39,310 bases of DNA, taken from the NCBI RefSeq assembly GCF_000373565.1, contig NZ_KB891823.1, positions 1 through 39,310 of the forward strand, in the 5' to 3' direction. Below, one piece after another: positions 33,095 to 39,310 of this stretch; within the stretch, counting starts at the first letter, position 1, and each line of letters begins with the position of its first letter. Below the pieces are notes generated by a model. It worked only from the letters and a program-made list of their open reading frames with translations. It was not told the DNA's origin and did no database searches. The DNA is from Streptomyces sp. HmicA12. Lineage in GTDB: Bacteria > Actinomycetota > Actinomycetes > Streptomycetales > Streptomycetaceae. The translations under genes were made by a program, and so were the position numbers.

Positions 33095-34282
33095 TCAGGT
33101 GTCCAGTTGTTCCAAGGTCGCGTTCGACGGGCCCCGTCGGGGCCGGAGGTCCCGGGCGACGTCCTCCGCCGCACCCAGCACCCGCACCGCGTTGCGCCAC
33201 GTCAGCTTCGTCAGGTCGTCGTTCGACCAGCCGCGGTCGATCAGCTCGGCGATCAGGTTCGGGTAGCCGGAGACGTCGCCCAGGCCGTCCGGGGTGAACG
33301 CCGTGCCGTCGTAGTCGCCGCCGATGCCGATGTGGTCGACGCCCGCGACCTCGCGCATGTGGTCGAGGTGGTCGGCGACCGTCGAGACGGTCGCGATCGG
33401 GCGCGGGTGCGCGTCCTCGAAGGCACGGTGCAGCTTCATCGCGTCGGGGGACGTGTCGAGGTGGTGGAAGCCGTGCGCGCGCAGGTTCTCGTCGGCGGCC
33501 GCCGTCCAGTCGACCGCCGCCTGGAGGACGAACTTCGGGACGAAGGTCGCCATCGCCACTCCCCCGTTGCCGGGCAGGCGCTCCAGCACGTCGTCGGGGA
33601 TGTTGCGCGGGTGGTCGCAGACCGCGCGCGAGGACGAGTGCGAGAAGATCACCGGCGCTTCGGTGACGTCCAGCGCCGCCCGCATCGTCGTCGCGGCGAC
33701 GTGCGACAGGTCGACGAGCATGCCCTCGCGGTTCATCTCCCGGACCACCTCGCGGCCGAAGGCCGACAGGCCGCCGACCCCGGGCTCGTCCGTCGCCGAG
33801 TCCGCCCACGCGATGTTGTCGTTGTGGGTGAGGGTCATGTAGCGCACGCCGAGCGCGTACAACGCCCGCAGCGTGGCGAGGGAGTTGTTGATCGAGTGCC
33901 CGCCCTCGGCACCCTTCAGGGACGCGATGCGCCCTTCCCGCCGCGCCGCCTCCATGTCCGCGGCCGTCAGCGCGGCCCGCAGGTCGCCCGCGTACCGCGC
34001 GGTCAACTGGTCGACGCAGTCGATCTGTTCGAGCGTGGCGCTGACCGCCGCGTCGCCCGTCAGATCCGTACGGACGTACACCGACCAGAACTGCGCGCCG
34101 ACGCCACCGGACCTGAGCCGGGCCAGGTCGGTGTGCAGGTGCGCGCTCTGGTCGGCGGCGATGTCGCGTGCGTCGAGGTCGTACGTGACCTGGTTGCGCA
34201 GCGCCCACGGCAGGTCGTTGTGCCCGTCGACGACGGGGAACTCGGCGAGCAGCTCACGGGCCCGCTCCACAGACGTACTCAT
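33095..34282 (-). CDS. Membrane dipeptidase (peptidase family M19)
   Basis: A 395-residue amidohydrolase-fold dipeptidase with a complete binuclear zinc site: H21 and D23 in VVDGHNDLPW, E126 in LKGAEGGHS, H194 in VDLSHVA and H215 in FSHSSSR. GIGGDYDGT near the C-terminus is the conserved substrate-side loop. It hydrolyses dipeptides, often with D-residues. No signal peptide is visible, so it is probably cytoplasmic despite the family name. It begins 13 bases after the purE stop on the same strand, forming a purK-purE-dipeptidase operon. ATG at 34282. Confidence 0.93.
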   Translation of the reverse strand: MSTSVERARELLAEFPVVDGHNDLPWALRNQVTYDLDARDIAADQSAHLHTDLARLRSGGVGAQFWSVYVRTDLTGDAAVSATLEQIDCVDQLTARYAGDLRAALTAADMEAARREGRIASLKGAEGGHSINNSLATLRALYALGVRYMTLTHNDNIAWADSATDEPGVGGLSAFGREVVREMNREGMLVDLSHVAATTMRAALDVTEAPVIFSHSSSRAVCDHPRNIPDDVLERLPGNGGVAMATFVPKFVLQAAVDWTAAADENLRAHGFHHLDTSPDAMKLHRAFEDAHPRPIATVSTVADHLDHMREVAGVDHIGIGGDYDGTAFTPDGLGDVSGYPNLIAELIDRGWSNDDLTKLTWRNAVRVLGAAEDVARDLRPRRGPSNATLEQLDT

Positions 34283-34295
34283 ACGGCTACCGCGC

Positions 34296-34820
34296 TCACT
34301 TTCCGAAGCCGAAACCGGCCCCGGCGCCCTCGACCTTGGCGCGCAGCCGCTTGCCCTTCTCGGTGGCCTGGTCGTTCAGGTCCTGCTGGAACTCCTTCAT
34401 GCGGCCGAGGAGTTCCTCGTCGTGCGCGGCGAGGATGCGCGCGGCGAGCAGCCCCGCGTTGCGCGCGCCGCCGACGGAGACCGTGGCGACCGGGACGCCG
34501 GCCGGCATCTGCACGATCGACAGCAGCGAGTCCATGCCGTCGAGGTACTTGAGCGGGACGGGGACACCGATGACCGGAAGCGGCGTCACCGACGCGAGCA
34601 TTCCGGGCAGATGCGCGGCGCCGCCGGCGCCCGCGATGATGGCTTTCAGGCCGCGCTCGGCGGCGTGCTCGCCGTAGGAGATCATCTCGTGCGGCATGCG
34701 GTGCGCGGAGACGACGTCGACCTCGTACGGGATCTCGAACTCGTCGAGGGCCTTCGCCGCGGCCTCCATGACGGGCCAGTCGGAGTCCGACCCCATGACG
34801 ATTCCCACCACCGGGCTCAT
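34296..34820 (-). CDS. purE: N5-carboxyaminoimidazole ribonucleotide mutase
   Basis: A 174-residue class I PurE. VGIVMGSDSDWPVM is the phosphate-binding loop; VVSAHRMP carries the catalytic His region, and GAGGAAHLPGMLA completes the active site. It moves the carboxylate of N5-CAIR to give CAIR in de novo purine synthesis. Its ATG overlaps the purK stop in an ATGA arrangement (34817-34820), so translation is coupled. The C-terminal Gly/Phe-rich end (AGAGFGFGK) is a slight extension. Confidence 0.96.
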   Translation of the reverse strand: MSPVVGIVMGSDSDWPVMEAAAKALDEFEIPYEVDVVSAHRMPHEMISYGEHAAERGLKAIIAGAGGAAHLPGMLASVTPLPVIGVPVPLKYLDGMDSLLSIVQMPAGVPVATVSVGGARNAGLLAARILAAHDEELLGRMKEFQQDLNDQATEKGKRLRAKVEGAGAGFGFGK

Positions 34821-35968
34821 TCGGTAATCGTCCCCTTCAGGTATCCGGCGGCGTGACGAGCGCGGTCCAGTACGTCGTCCAGGTCGTCGCCGTAGGTGTT
34901 GACGTGGCCGACCTTGCGACCGGGCTTCACGTCCTTGCCGTACATGTGGATCTTCAGCTGCGGGTCGCGGGCCATGCAGTGCAGGTACGCGCTGTACATG
35001 TCCGGGTAGTCGCCGCCGAGGACATTGCACATGACCGTCCACGGCGCGCGCGGGCGCGGGTCGCCGAGCGGCAGGTCGAGGACGGCGCGCACGTGGTTCG
35101 CGAACTGGGACGTGATCGCCCCGTCCATCGTCCAGTGGCCGGAGTTGTGCGGTCGCATCGCCAGTTCGTTGACCAGAATGCGTCCGTCGCGGGTCTCGAA
35201 GAGCTCGACCGCGAGGTGGCCCACGACACCGAGCTCCTGGGCGATGCGCAGCGCGAGTTCCTGCGCCTCGCCCGCCAGGGCCTCGTCGAGTTCGGGGGCC
35301 GGCGCGATCACCGTGTCGCAGACGCCGTCGACCTGCTGGGACTCGACGACGGGGTACGCGACCGCCTGGCCGTGCGGGGAGCGGACCACATTGGCCGCCA
35401 GCTCCCGTACGAAGTCGACCTTCTCCTCCGCGAGGACCGGCACGCCCGCCTTGAACGGGTCGGCGGCCTCGGCCGCGGAGCGCACGAACCACACGCCCTT
35501 GCCGTCGTAGCCGCCGCGCACGGTCTTGAGGATGACCGGGAAGCCGTCGCCGTCGCAGGAGCCCTCCGCGGCGAAGGCCACCACGTCGGCCGCGTCGGCC
35601 ACGATGCGGTGGCGCGGGCACGGCACGCCGAGACCGCTGAGCTTCGCGCGCATCTCGCCCTTGTCCTGGGCGTACAGCAGCGCGTCGGGCCCCGGCCGGA
35701 CGGGGATGCCGTCCGCCTCCAGGGCCCGCAGGTGCTCGGTGGGTACGTGTTCGTGGTCGAAGGTGATCACGTCACAGCCCCGCGCGAAGGCACGCAGCGT
35801 GTCCAGGTCGCGATAGTCGCCGACCACGACATCGCCGACGACCTGCGCCGCGGAATCCTGCGGGGTGTCACTGAGGAGCTTGAATCTGATGCCGAGCGGG
35901 ATGCCTGCCTCGTGTGTCATACGAGCGAGCTGGCCGCCGCCGACCATGCCGACTACCGGGAACGTCAC
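34817..35968 (-). CDS. purK: N5-carboxyaminoimidazole ribonucleotide synthase
   Basis: A 383-residue ATP-grasp enzyme: VVGMVGGGQLARM at the N-terminus, VILKTVRGGYDGKGVW for ATP binding, and ILVNELAMRPHNSGHWT for metal and substrate. It makes N5-CAIR from AIR, bicarbonate and ATP, the substrate of PurE encoded next. The GTG at 35968 is chosen since the family N-terminus begins there, with GGAG just upstream at rather tight spacing. The frame is open far upstream, but that stretch has no family features and overlaps the GtrA gene. Confidence 0.95.
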   Translation of the reverse strand: MTFPVVGMVGGGQLARMTHEAGIPLGIRFKLLSDTPQDSAAQVVGDVVVGDYRDLDTLRAFARGCDVITFDHEHVPTEHLRALEADGIPVRPGPDALLYAQDKGEMRAKLSGLGVPCPRHRIVADAADVVAFAAEGSCDGDGFPVILKTVRGGYDGKGVWFVRSAAEAADPFKAGVPVLAEEKVDFVRELAANVVRSPHGQAVAYPVVESQQVDGVCDTVIAPAPELDEALAGEAQELALRIAQELGVVGHLAVELFETRDGRILVNELAMRPHNSGHWTMDGAITSQFANHVRAVLDLPLGDPRPRAPWTVMCNVLGGDYPDMYSAYLHCMARDPQLKIHMYGKDVKPGRKVGHVNTYGDDLDDVLDRARHAAGYLKGTITE

Positions 35969-36151
35969 CTCTCCAGGGTATCGGCCATTTGACCGGTTCC
36001 CACACGGCCCTCGGCTTGTAGGAAAGCACTGGAGGAGACCTTTCGCGCCGCCCACAGGCGAGTGAGCGGGCCCGTGGTTAGCATGGCTGGGTCGGCCCTG
36101 CGGGGTCGCGTGACCGGACAAACGGGGATCGACGGGGGTTGAGGCGACGAT

Positions 36152-36718
36152 ATGAGCGTGACCACCGACCGACGGGCGAGCGGTTCCGGGGGTCCTGGCG
36201 CACTGCGGCTGCGGTTCGCGGCCCTGGCCCGTGAGGTCGCCAAGTTCGGCGTCGTCGGCGCCCTGGGCGTCCTCGTGAACTTCGCGGTCTTCAACCTGAT
36301 GCGGCACGGCACCGACCTCCAGGTGGTGCGGGCCAGTGTGATCGCGACGGTCGTCGCCATCGTCTTCAACTACATCGGGTTCCGCTACTTCACCTACCGT
36401 GACCGCGACAAGAGCGGCCGCGCCAAGGAACTCACGCTGTTCCTGCTGTTCAGCGTCGTCGGGCTCGTCATCGAGAACGGGGTCCTGTACGCGGCGACGT
36501 ACGGCTTCGGCTGGGACAGCCCGCTGCAGAGCAACATCTTCAAGTTCCTCGGCATGGGGATCGCGACGCTGTTCCGCTTCTGGTCGTACCGGACCTGGGT
36601 GTTCCGCGCCCTGCCCGCCCGCGAGGCCGTGGCCAGCGCGGAATCGTTCCTCGACGACTCCGCGACCGCGCCTTCCCCCGCTCCCGCCTCCCCTCCCGCC
36701 GTCCAGCGGGTCAAGTAG
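36152..36718 (+). CDS. GtrA family membrane protein
   Basis: A 188-residue protein with four predicted spans (about 30-50, 58-78, 92-112 and 123-143) and the GtrA landmarks FGVVGALGVLVNFAVFNL, FNYIGFRYFTYRDR and FRFWSYRTWVF. GtrA proteins are thought to help flip or handle polyprenyl-phosphate sugars for surface glycosylation, which fits the LCP/GT2/UDP-glucuronate genes. A Pro/Ala-rich cytoplasmic tail ends the protein. It is divergent from purK with about 180 bases between, and its stop is 11 bases from the convergent histidine kinase gene. Confidence 0.9.
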   Translation: MSVTTDRRASGSGGPGALRLRFAALAREVAKFGVVGALGVLVNFAVFNLMRHGTDLQVVRASVIATVVAIVFNYIGFRYFTYRDRDKSGRAKELTLFLLFSVVGLVIENGVLYAATYGFGWDSPLQSNIFKFLGMGIATLFRFWSYRTWVFRALPAREAVASAESFLDDSATAPSPAPASPPAVQRVK

Positions 36719-36729
36719 GCCGGGCTCGG

Positions 36730-38010
36730 CTACCTGATCGTCTGCTCCGGACCCGCCACGTCGTCCGACGCCTTCTTCAGCGGCGTACGCGACAGGAACA
36801 GGCCGAAGACCGGCGGGCTCGCCTGGAGCATTTCGAGGCGGCCGCCGTCGGCCTCGGCCAGATCCCGGGCGACCGCGAGGCCGATGCCCGTCGAGTTCCG
36901 GCCGCTGATCGTGCGCTCGAAGATCCGCGAGCCCAGCTCCGGGGGGACGCCCGCGCCCTCGTCCGTGACCTCGATGACGGCCTGGTTGCCGGTGACGCGG
37001 GTGCGCAGGGCGACGGTGCCGCCGCCGTGCATCAGCGAGTTCTCGATCAGTGCCGCGAGGACCTGGGCGACCGCGCCGGGCGTGCCGACCGCCGTGAGGT
37101 GGCGCTTGCCGGAGGAGACGATGGCGCGGCCCGCGCTGCGGTAGGCCGGGCGCCACTCCTCCAGCTGCTGCTTGATCACCTCGTCGAGGTCGAAGGTGAC
37201 GGCGGAGCCGGTGCGCGGGTCGCGGGCGTTGGTCAGCAGTCGCTCCACGACGTCGGTGAGCCGCTCGACCTGCGTGAGCGCGATCGTCGCCTCCTCCTTC
37301 ACCTCGCTCAGGTCCTCGGTCATCGTGATCTCCTCCAGGCGCATGGAGAGCGCCGTGAGGGGCGTGCGCAGCTGGTGCGAGGCGTCGGCGGCGAGGCGTC
37401 GTTCGGCCGTCAGCATGCGGGCGATGCGCTCGGCGGAGCCGTCCAGTACGTCGGCGACCCGGTCCAGCTCGGGGACGCCGTAGCGCTTGTGGCGGGGGCG
37501 CGGATCGCCGGAGCCGAGGCGCTCCGCGGTGGAGGCCAGGTCGGTGAGCGGCGACGCGAGGCGGTTGGCCTGCCGTACGGCGAGCAGCACGGCGGCGACG
37601 ATCGCGAGCAGCGCCACCCCGGCGATGAGCAGCAGGGTGCGGCCGACCTCGCGGGTCACCTCGGAGCGGGGCTCCTCGACGGTGACCTTCTCGCCCTGTT
37701 CCCCGTCGGCGGTGTACTTGATGACCTCGCCGTCCGGTTTCGTACCGATCTCGATGGGGTCGCGGCCGGGCATGTCGATCTCCGCGTACCGCTCCCCCGC
37801 GACCTGGTCCCTGAGGATGTCGCCGGTGATCTGCTCGTCGCTGAGCAGTCTGCTGTCGACGATGGAGGCGAGGCGGACGGCCTCCGACTCCACGCGTTCC
37901 TGGGCGCTGTTCGTGATGGTCCGGGTCTCCACGATGACGAGGGAGACCCCGAAGACGGCGATCACGACCAGGACTACGGCGAGCGTGGAGTTGATCAGTC
38001 GGCGGCGCAT
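36730..38010 (-). CDS. Two-component sensor histidine kinase
   Basis: A 426-residue kinase with two spans (about 9-27 and 125-145) around a roughly 95-residue extracytoplasmic sensor. A HAMP linker (about 146-200) and the phosphoacceptor H212 in DASHQLRTPLTAL follow. The ATP-binding domain has N324 (LIENSLMHGG), DEGAG (350-354) and TGIGLAV (374-380). It is complete. No response regulator gene is present in the window, although such kinases normally follow one; the IS630 element lies 75 bases upstream of the ATG, where a partner gene or promoter would be expected. The signal sensed is unknown. The ATG has no strong ribosome site, which is usual for a gene once coupled to an upstream reading frame. 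Confidence 0.92.
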   Translation of the reverse strand: MRRRLINSTLAVVLVVIAVFGVSLVIVETRTITNSAQERVESEAVRLASIVDSRLLSDEQITGDILRDQVAGERYAEIDMPGRDPIEIGTKPDGEVIKYTADGEQGEKVTVEEPRSEVTREVGRTLLLIAGVALLAIVAAVLLAVRQANRLASPLTDLASTAERLGSGDPRPRHKRYGVPELDRVADVLDGSAERIARMLTAERRLAADASHQLRTPLTALSMRLEEITMTEDLSEVKEEATIALTQVERLTDVVERLLTNARDPRTGSAVTFDLDEVIKQQLEEWRPAYRSAGRAIVSSGKRHLTAVGTPGAVAQVLAALIENSLMHGGGTVALRTRVTGNQAVIEVTDEGAGVPPELGSRIFERTISGRNSTGIGLAVARDLAEADGGRLEMLQASPPVFGLFLSRTPLKKASDDVAGPEQTIR

Positions 38011-38032
38011 GGTTTCAGTGTCCCGGATGAGG

Positions 38033-38058
38033 TGCTCGCCCCTTCAGGGGCGCGAGCA
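38033..38058 (-). terminator. Hairpin between the IS element and the histidine kinase
   Basis: On the reverse strand TGCTCGC and CCCC arms pair with GGGGCGAGCA around TGAA, with a two-base GC bulge. It lies between the IS edge and the kinase start, so it would act on any transcript entering from the IS side. It could be an old intergenic terminator or attenuator. Confidence 0.4.
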
Positions 38059-38099
38059 TCCAGGACGAGACCCGGGGCGGAGAACTAGTGCTGGATTCC

Positions 38100-38702
38100 T
38101 CAAAGGCGGTACTCAAAACGGCGCCGGAGGGTGCGGGTGGGTGGGGGTGGTCGGCCCCAGATCCAGGGTTTGGCGCGGGCGTTGAGCTGGGCGGTTGCCA
38201 CGGCGGTGACCTCGGCGATGTCGTCAGGGCCGCAGAAGGAGCGTCCTGCCAGCGCGGCCTTGCGGAAGATGCGCCACCAGCCTTCCTGGAGGTTGAGCCA
38301 GCAGGCCCCCACCGGGATGAACGCGTGGAAGATCCTCGGGTGATCCTCGAGCCACTCGAGGGTGGACTTGCTGTTGTGAGAAGACAGGTTGTCGGTCACG
38401 ATCCAGATCGGCCCAGCCGGGTTGGCGTCCTCGACCTTGTGGAGGAACTGCTGGTAGTTGACGCTATTGCGGGAGGAAGCGGTCGTGGTGATCTCGATGC
38501 CGTCGCGCACCCGCAGCCCTCCGTAGACCCAGGTCTTCTCCGGACCGCGGCTGTAGTCGAGCTCCGCCTTGATCCGGTGCCCGTCCGGTGACCAGCCGGG
38601 CGCGGGCGCAAAGGCGCGCGGGATGACCGGCCCGAGTTCGTCCGCGCAGATCACCGTGGCGTCCGATGGCGGGTCGGTGTAGAGGCCGACGATCCTCGTC
38701 CT
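38100..38702 (-). CDS. IS630 transposase, catalytic part (OrfB, made by -1 frameshift)
   Basis: This frame has no good start of its own and is read after a -1 shift at the heptamer 38702-38708. It adds 200 residues to the 188 from OrfA, giving about 388 residues in total, typical of IS630. It contains the DDE catalytic triad: the first Asp in TVICADELGP, the second in IVTDNLSSHNSK, and the Glu in WLNLQEGWWRIF. An internal ATG/GTG-type start near 38654 would cut off only about 16 residues upstream of the first catalytic Asp, so a separate OrfB product is also conceivable. The stop is at 38100, immediately inside the left inverted repeat. Confidence 0.85.
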   Translation of the reverse strand, partial: RTRIVGLYTDPPSDATVICADELGPVIPRAFAPAPGWSPDGHRIKAELDYSRGPEKTWVYGGLRVRDGIEITTTASSRNSVNYQQFLHKVEDANPAGPIWIVTDNLSSHNSKSTLEWLEDHPRIFHAFIPVGACWLNLQEGWWRIFRKAALAGRSFCGPDDIAEVTAVATAQLNARAKPWIWGRPPPPTRTLRRRFEYRL

Positions 38703-39265
38703 TTTGGGGCGAACTCCGGGTCACGGCTGGTGGTCCAAGTGCGGGTACGGCGCCAGCGCACGCCCTCGGCCAGCAGGATCCGCCGGACCTGGGACCGTCC
38801 CACCTGAATGCCCTCGGCCTGGGCGGTGGCGGCCAGGGCGTCCAGGGTCCACTCCTCCGGCCCGGTCACGTCGGCCGCCCACAGCTCGTTAGACGGCTGG
38901 ACCTCCAGCCGTCCGGGCGGGGCCAGCTTGACCAACGCGATGATGCGGGATCGTTCGTCCTCGGTGATCCGGCGCTTGCGCCCGCACCCGGGCCGGTCCC
39001 CGAGCCCGTCCAGGCCCTGAGCGTTGAACCGGCACAACCACTTGCGGACCGTCTTGTGATGGCAGCCCAGCCGGGCCGCGATCACCGGAACGCGCAGGCC
39101 ATCCCAGCTCAGCGCGATGATCCTCGCCCGCAGGATCCAATCGGCCGGCGCGTGCCTCGCCCCGGCCAGCCTGCGGACCTTGATCTCCTCCGCCTCGTCC
39201 GAAGCCGGACGGGCCAACAGCAACTTCGGCACAGCAACTCGCCCCCGAGCAGCCCGAATCAGCAC
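38651..39265 (-). CDS. IS630 transposase, DNA-binding part (OrfA)
   Basis: A 204-codon frame from a GTG at 39265 preceded by GAGGG. It carries the helix-turn-helix region of IS630 transposases: IIALSWDGLRVPVIAARLGCHHKTVRKWL, followed by GLDGLGDRPGCGRKRRIT and a second winged-helix region (WTLDALAATAQAEGIQVGRSQVRRIL). It binds the element ends. The last 16 residues, after the shift site, have no family similarity, which shows the 0-frame product is a truncated form and that the functional enzyme continues into OrfB. Confidence 0.85.
   Translation of the reverse strand: MLIRAARGRVAVPKLLLARPASDEAEEIKVRRLAGARHAPADWILRARIIALSWDGLRVPVIAARLGCHHKTVRKWLCRFNAQGLDGLGDRPGCGRKRRITEDERSRIIALVKLAPPGRLEVQPSNELWAADVTGPEEWTLDALAATAQAEGIQVGRSQVRRILLAEGVRWRRTRTWTTSRDPEFAPKGRGSSASTPTRHRTPR
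38702..38708 (-). other. Slippery heptamer for -1 ribosomal frameshift in the transposase
   Basis: On the reverse strand the 0-frame codons CCA AAA, preceded by C, make C-CCA-AAA, a textbook X-XXY-YYZ heptamer. After a one-base slip both tRNAs still pair (CCC, AAA), and the next codon AGG continues as RTRIVGLYTD into the catalytic domain, exactly as expected for this family. Confidence 0.75.
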
Positions 39266-39310
39266 CCCTCATGACTACACCTACCCCGCCAAAGAGGAAT
39301 CCAGCACTAG

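Larger units (their letters stand above)
38088..39307 (-). mobile_element. IS630-family insertion sequence, complete
   Basis: The 1220-bp element is bounded by perfect 14-bp inverted repeats, GTGCTGGATTCCTC at 38088-38101 and its complement at 39294-39307. Each end is flanked by TA (38086-38087 and 39308-39309), the target duplication of the IS630/Tc1 group; the flanking C and G make CTAG on both sides. It encodes one transposase in two frames joined by a -1 frameshift. Both ends and all catalytic residues look intact, suggesting a recent and possibly active insertion. Confidence 0.93.

Noticed and set aside
35969..37156. Upstream extension of the purK frame to give a 779-residue protein
   Set aside because: The extra segment is antisense to the GtrA gene and part of the histidine kinase region and has no domain; PurK is complete from the GTG at 35968.
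37995..38085. A reverse-strand frame open from the IS edge into the kinase start, which might be the C-terminal end of a response regulator
   Set aside because: Its third-position GC is much lower than in real genes here, a hairpin crosses it, and it has no resemblance to a response-regulator C-terminus.
1..39310. Search for tRNA, rRNA, CRISPR arrays, prophage, toxin-antitoxin or secondary-metabolite core genes
   Set aside because: Nothing of these types was recognisable; no spaced direct repeats, no tRNA-like cloverleaf and no integrase were seen.

Overview
The window is about 39 kb of very GC-rich DNA with strong third-position G/C bias. It carries a WhiB regulator, coenzyme F420 genes, five LytR-CpsA-Psr (LCP) proteins and many GTG starts. 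This points to a Streptomyces or very close chromosome. The gene order manB / DUF3499 / metallopeptidase-like / DUF5719 / giant GT2 / whiB / cysteine dioxygenase / fbiA-fbiB / manC / LCP genes matches the Streptomyces core-chromosome neighbourhood as I remember it, so most of the window is ordinary vertical backbone. The clear accessory piece is one IS630-type element at the right edge.

Layout. 1-2.2 kb: 5' part of manB and a lactate permease. 2.3-9.2 kb: DUF3499 protein, divergent zincin-like protein, DUF5719 envelope protein translationally coupled to a 1243-residue GT2 membrane protein, and whiB. 9.2-12.7 kb: divergent control region, a cysteine-rich short leader ORF, cysteine dioxygenase, and fbiA-fbiB for F420 side-chain assembly. 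12.7-16.4 kb: AlkA-like DNA glycosylase, manC and a secreted peptidoglycan-recognition amidase. 16.7-27.4 kb: a TIGR03089 protein, then five LCP ligase paralogues interleaved with a GT2 and an acyl-CoA thioesterase. 27.5-31.8 kb: a MerR regulator fused to DNA sliding-clamp domains, acyl-CoA dehydrogenase, UDP-glucose dehydrogenase and a VOC protein. 31.8-36 kb: two M19 dipeptidase paralogues (one without metal ligands) and purK-purE. 36.1-39.3 kb: a GtrA protein, a sensor histidine kinase and the IS630 element.

How the genes fit together. ManB/ManC make GDP-mannose and UDP-glucose dehydrogenase makes UDP-glucuronate. GT2 enzymes and GtrA handle lipid-linked sugars, LCP proteins attach glycopolymers to peptidoglycan, and the amidase trims the wall. 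The main theme is therefore cell-envelope glycopolymer assembly, with WhiB, a regulator of sporulation division, beside it.

The observations most worth following are: (1) a leaderless-looking polycysteine ORF with a hairpin over its Cys codons, upstream of cysteine dioxygenase; (2) the MerR-DnaN fusion with its own 19-bp-spacer MerR-type promoter; (3) a metal-ligand-free M19 paralogue near an intact one; (4) an intact IS630 with a canonical -1 slippery heptamer, inserted 75 bp upstream of a histidine kinase; (5) a duplicated hairpin at the 3' end of whiB; (6) a four-tetrad G-quadruplex candidate. All assignments are by eye from translated sequence and remembered family motifs; no search was run.
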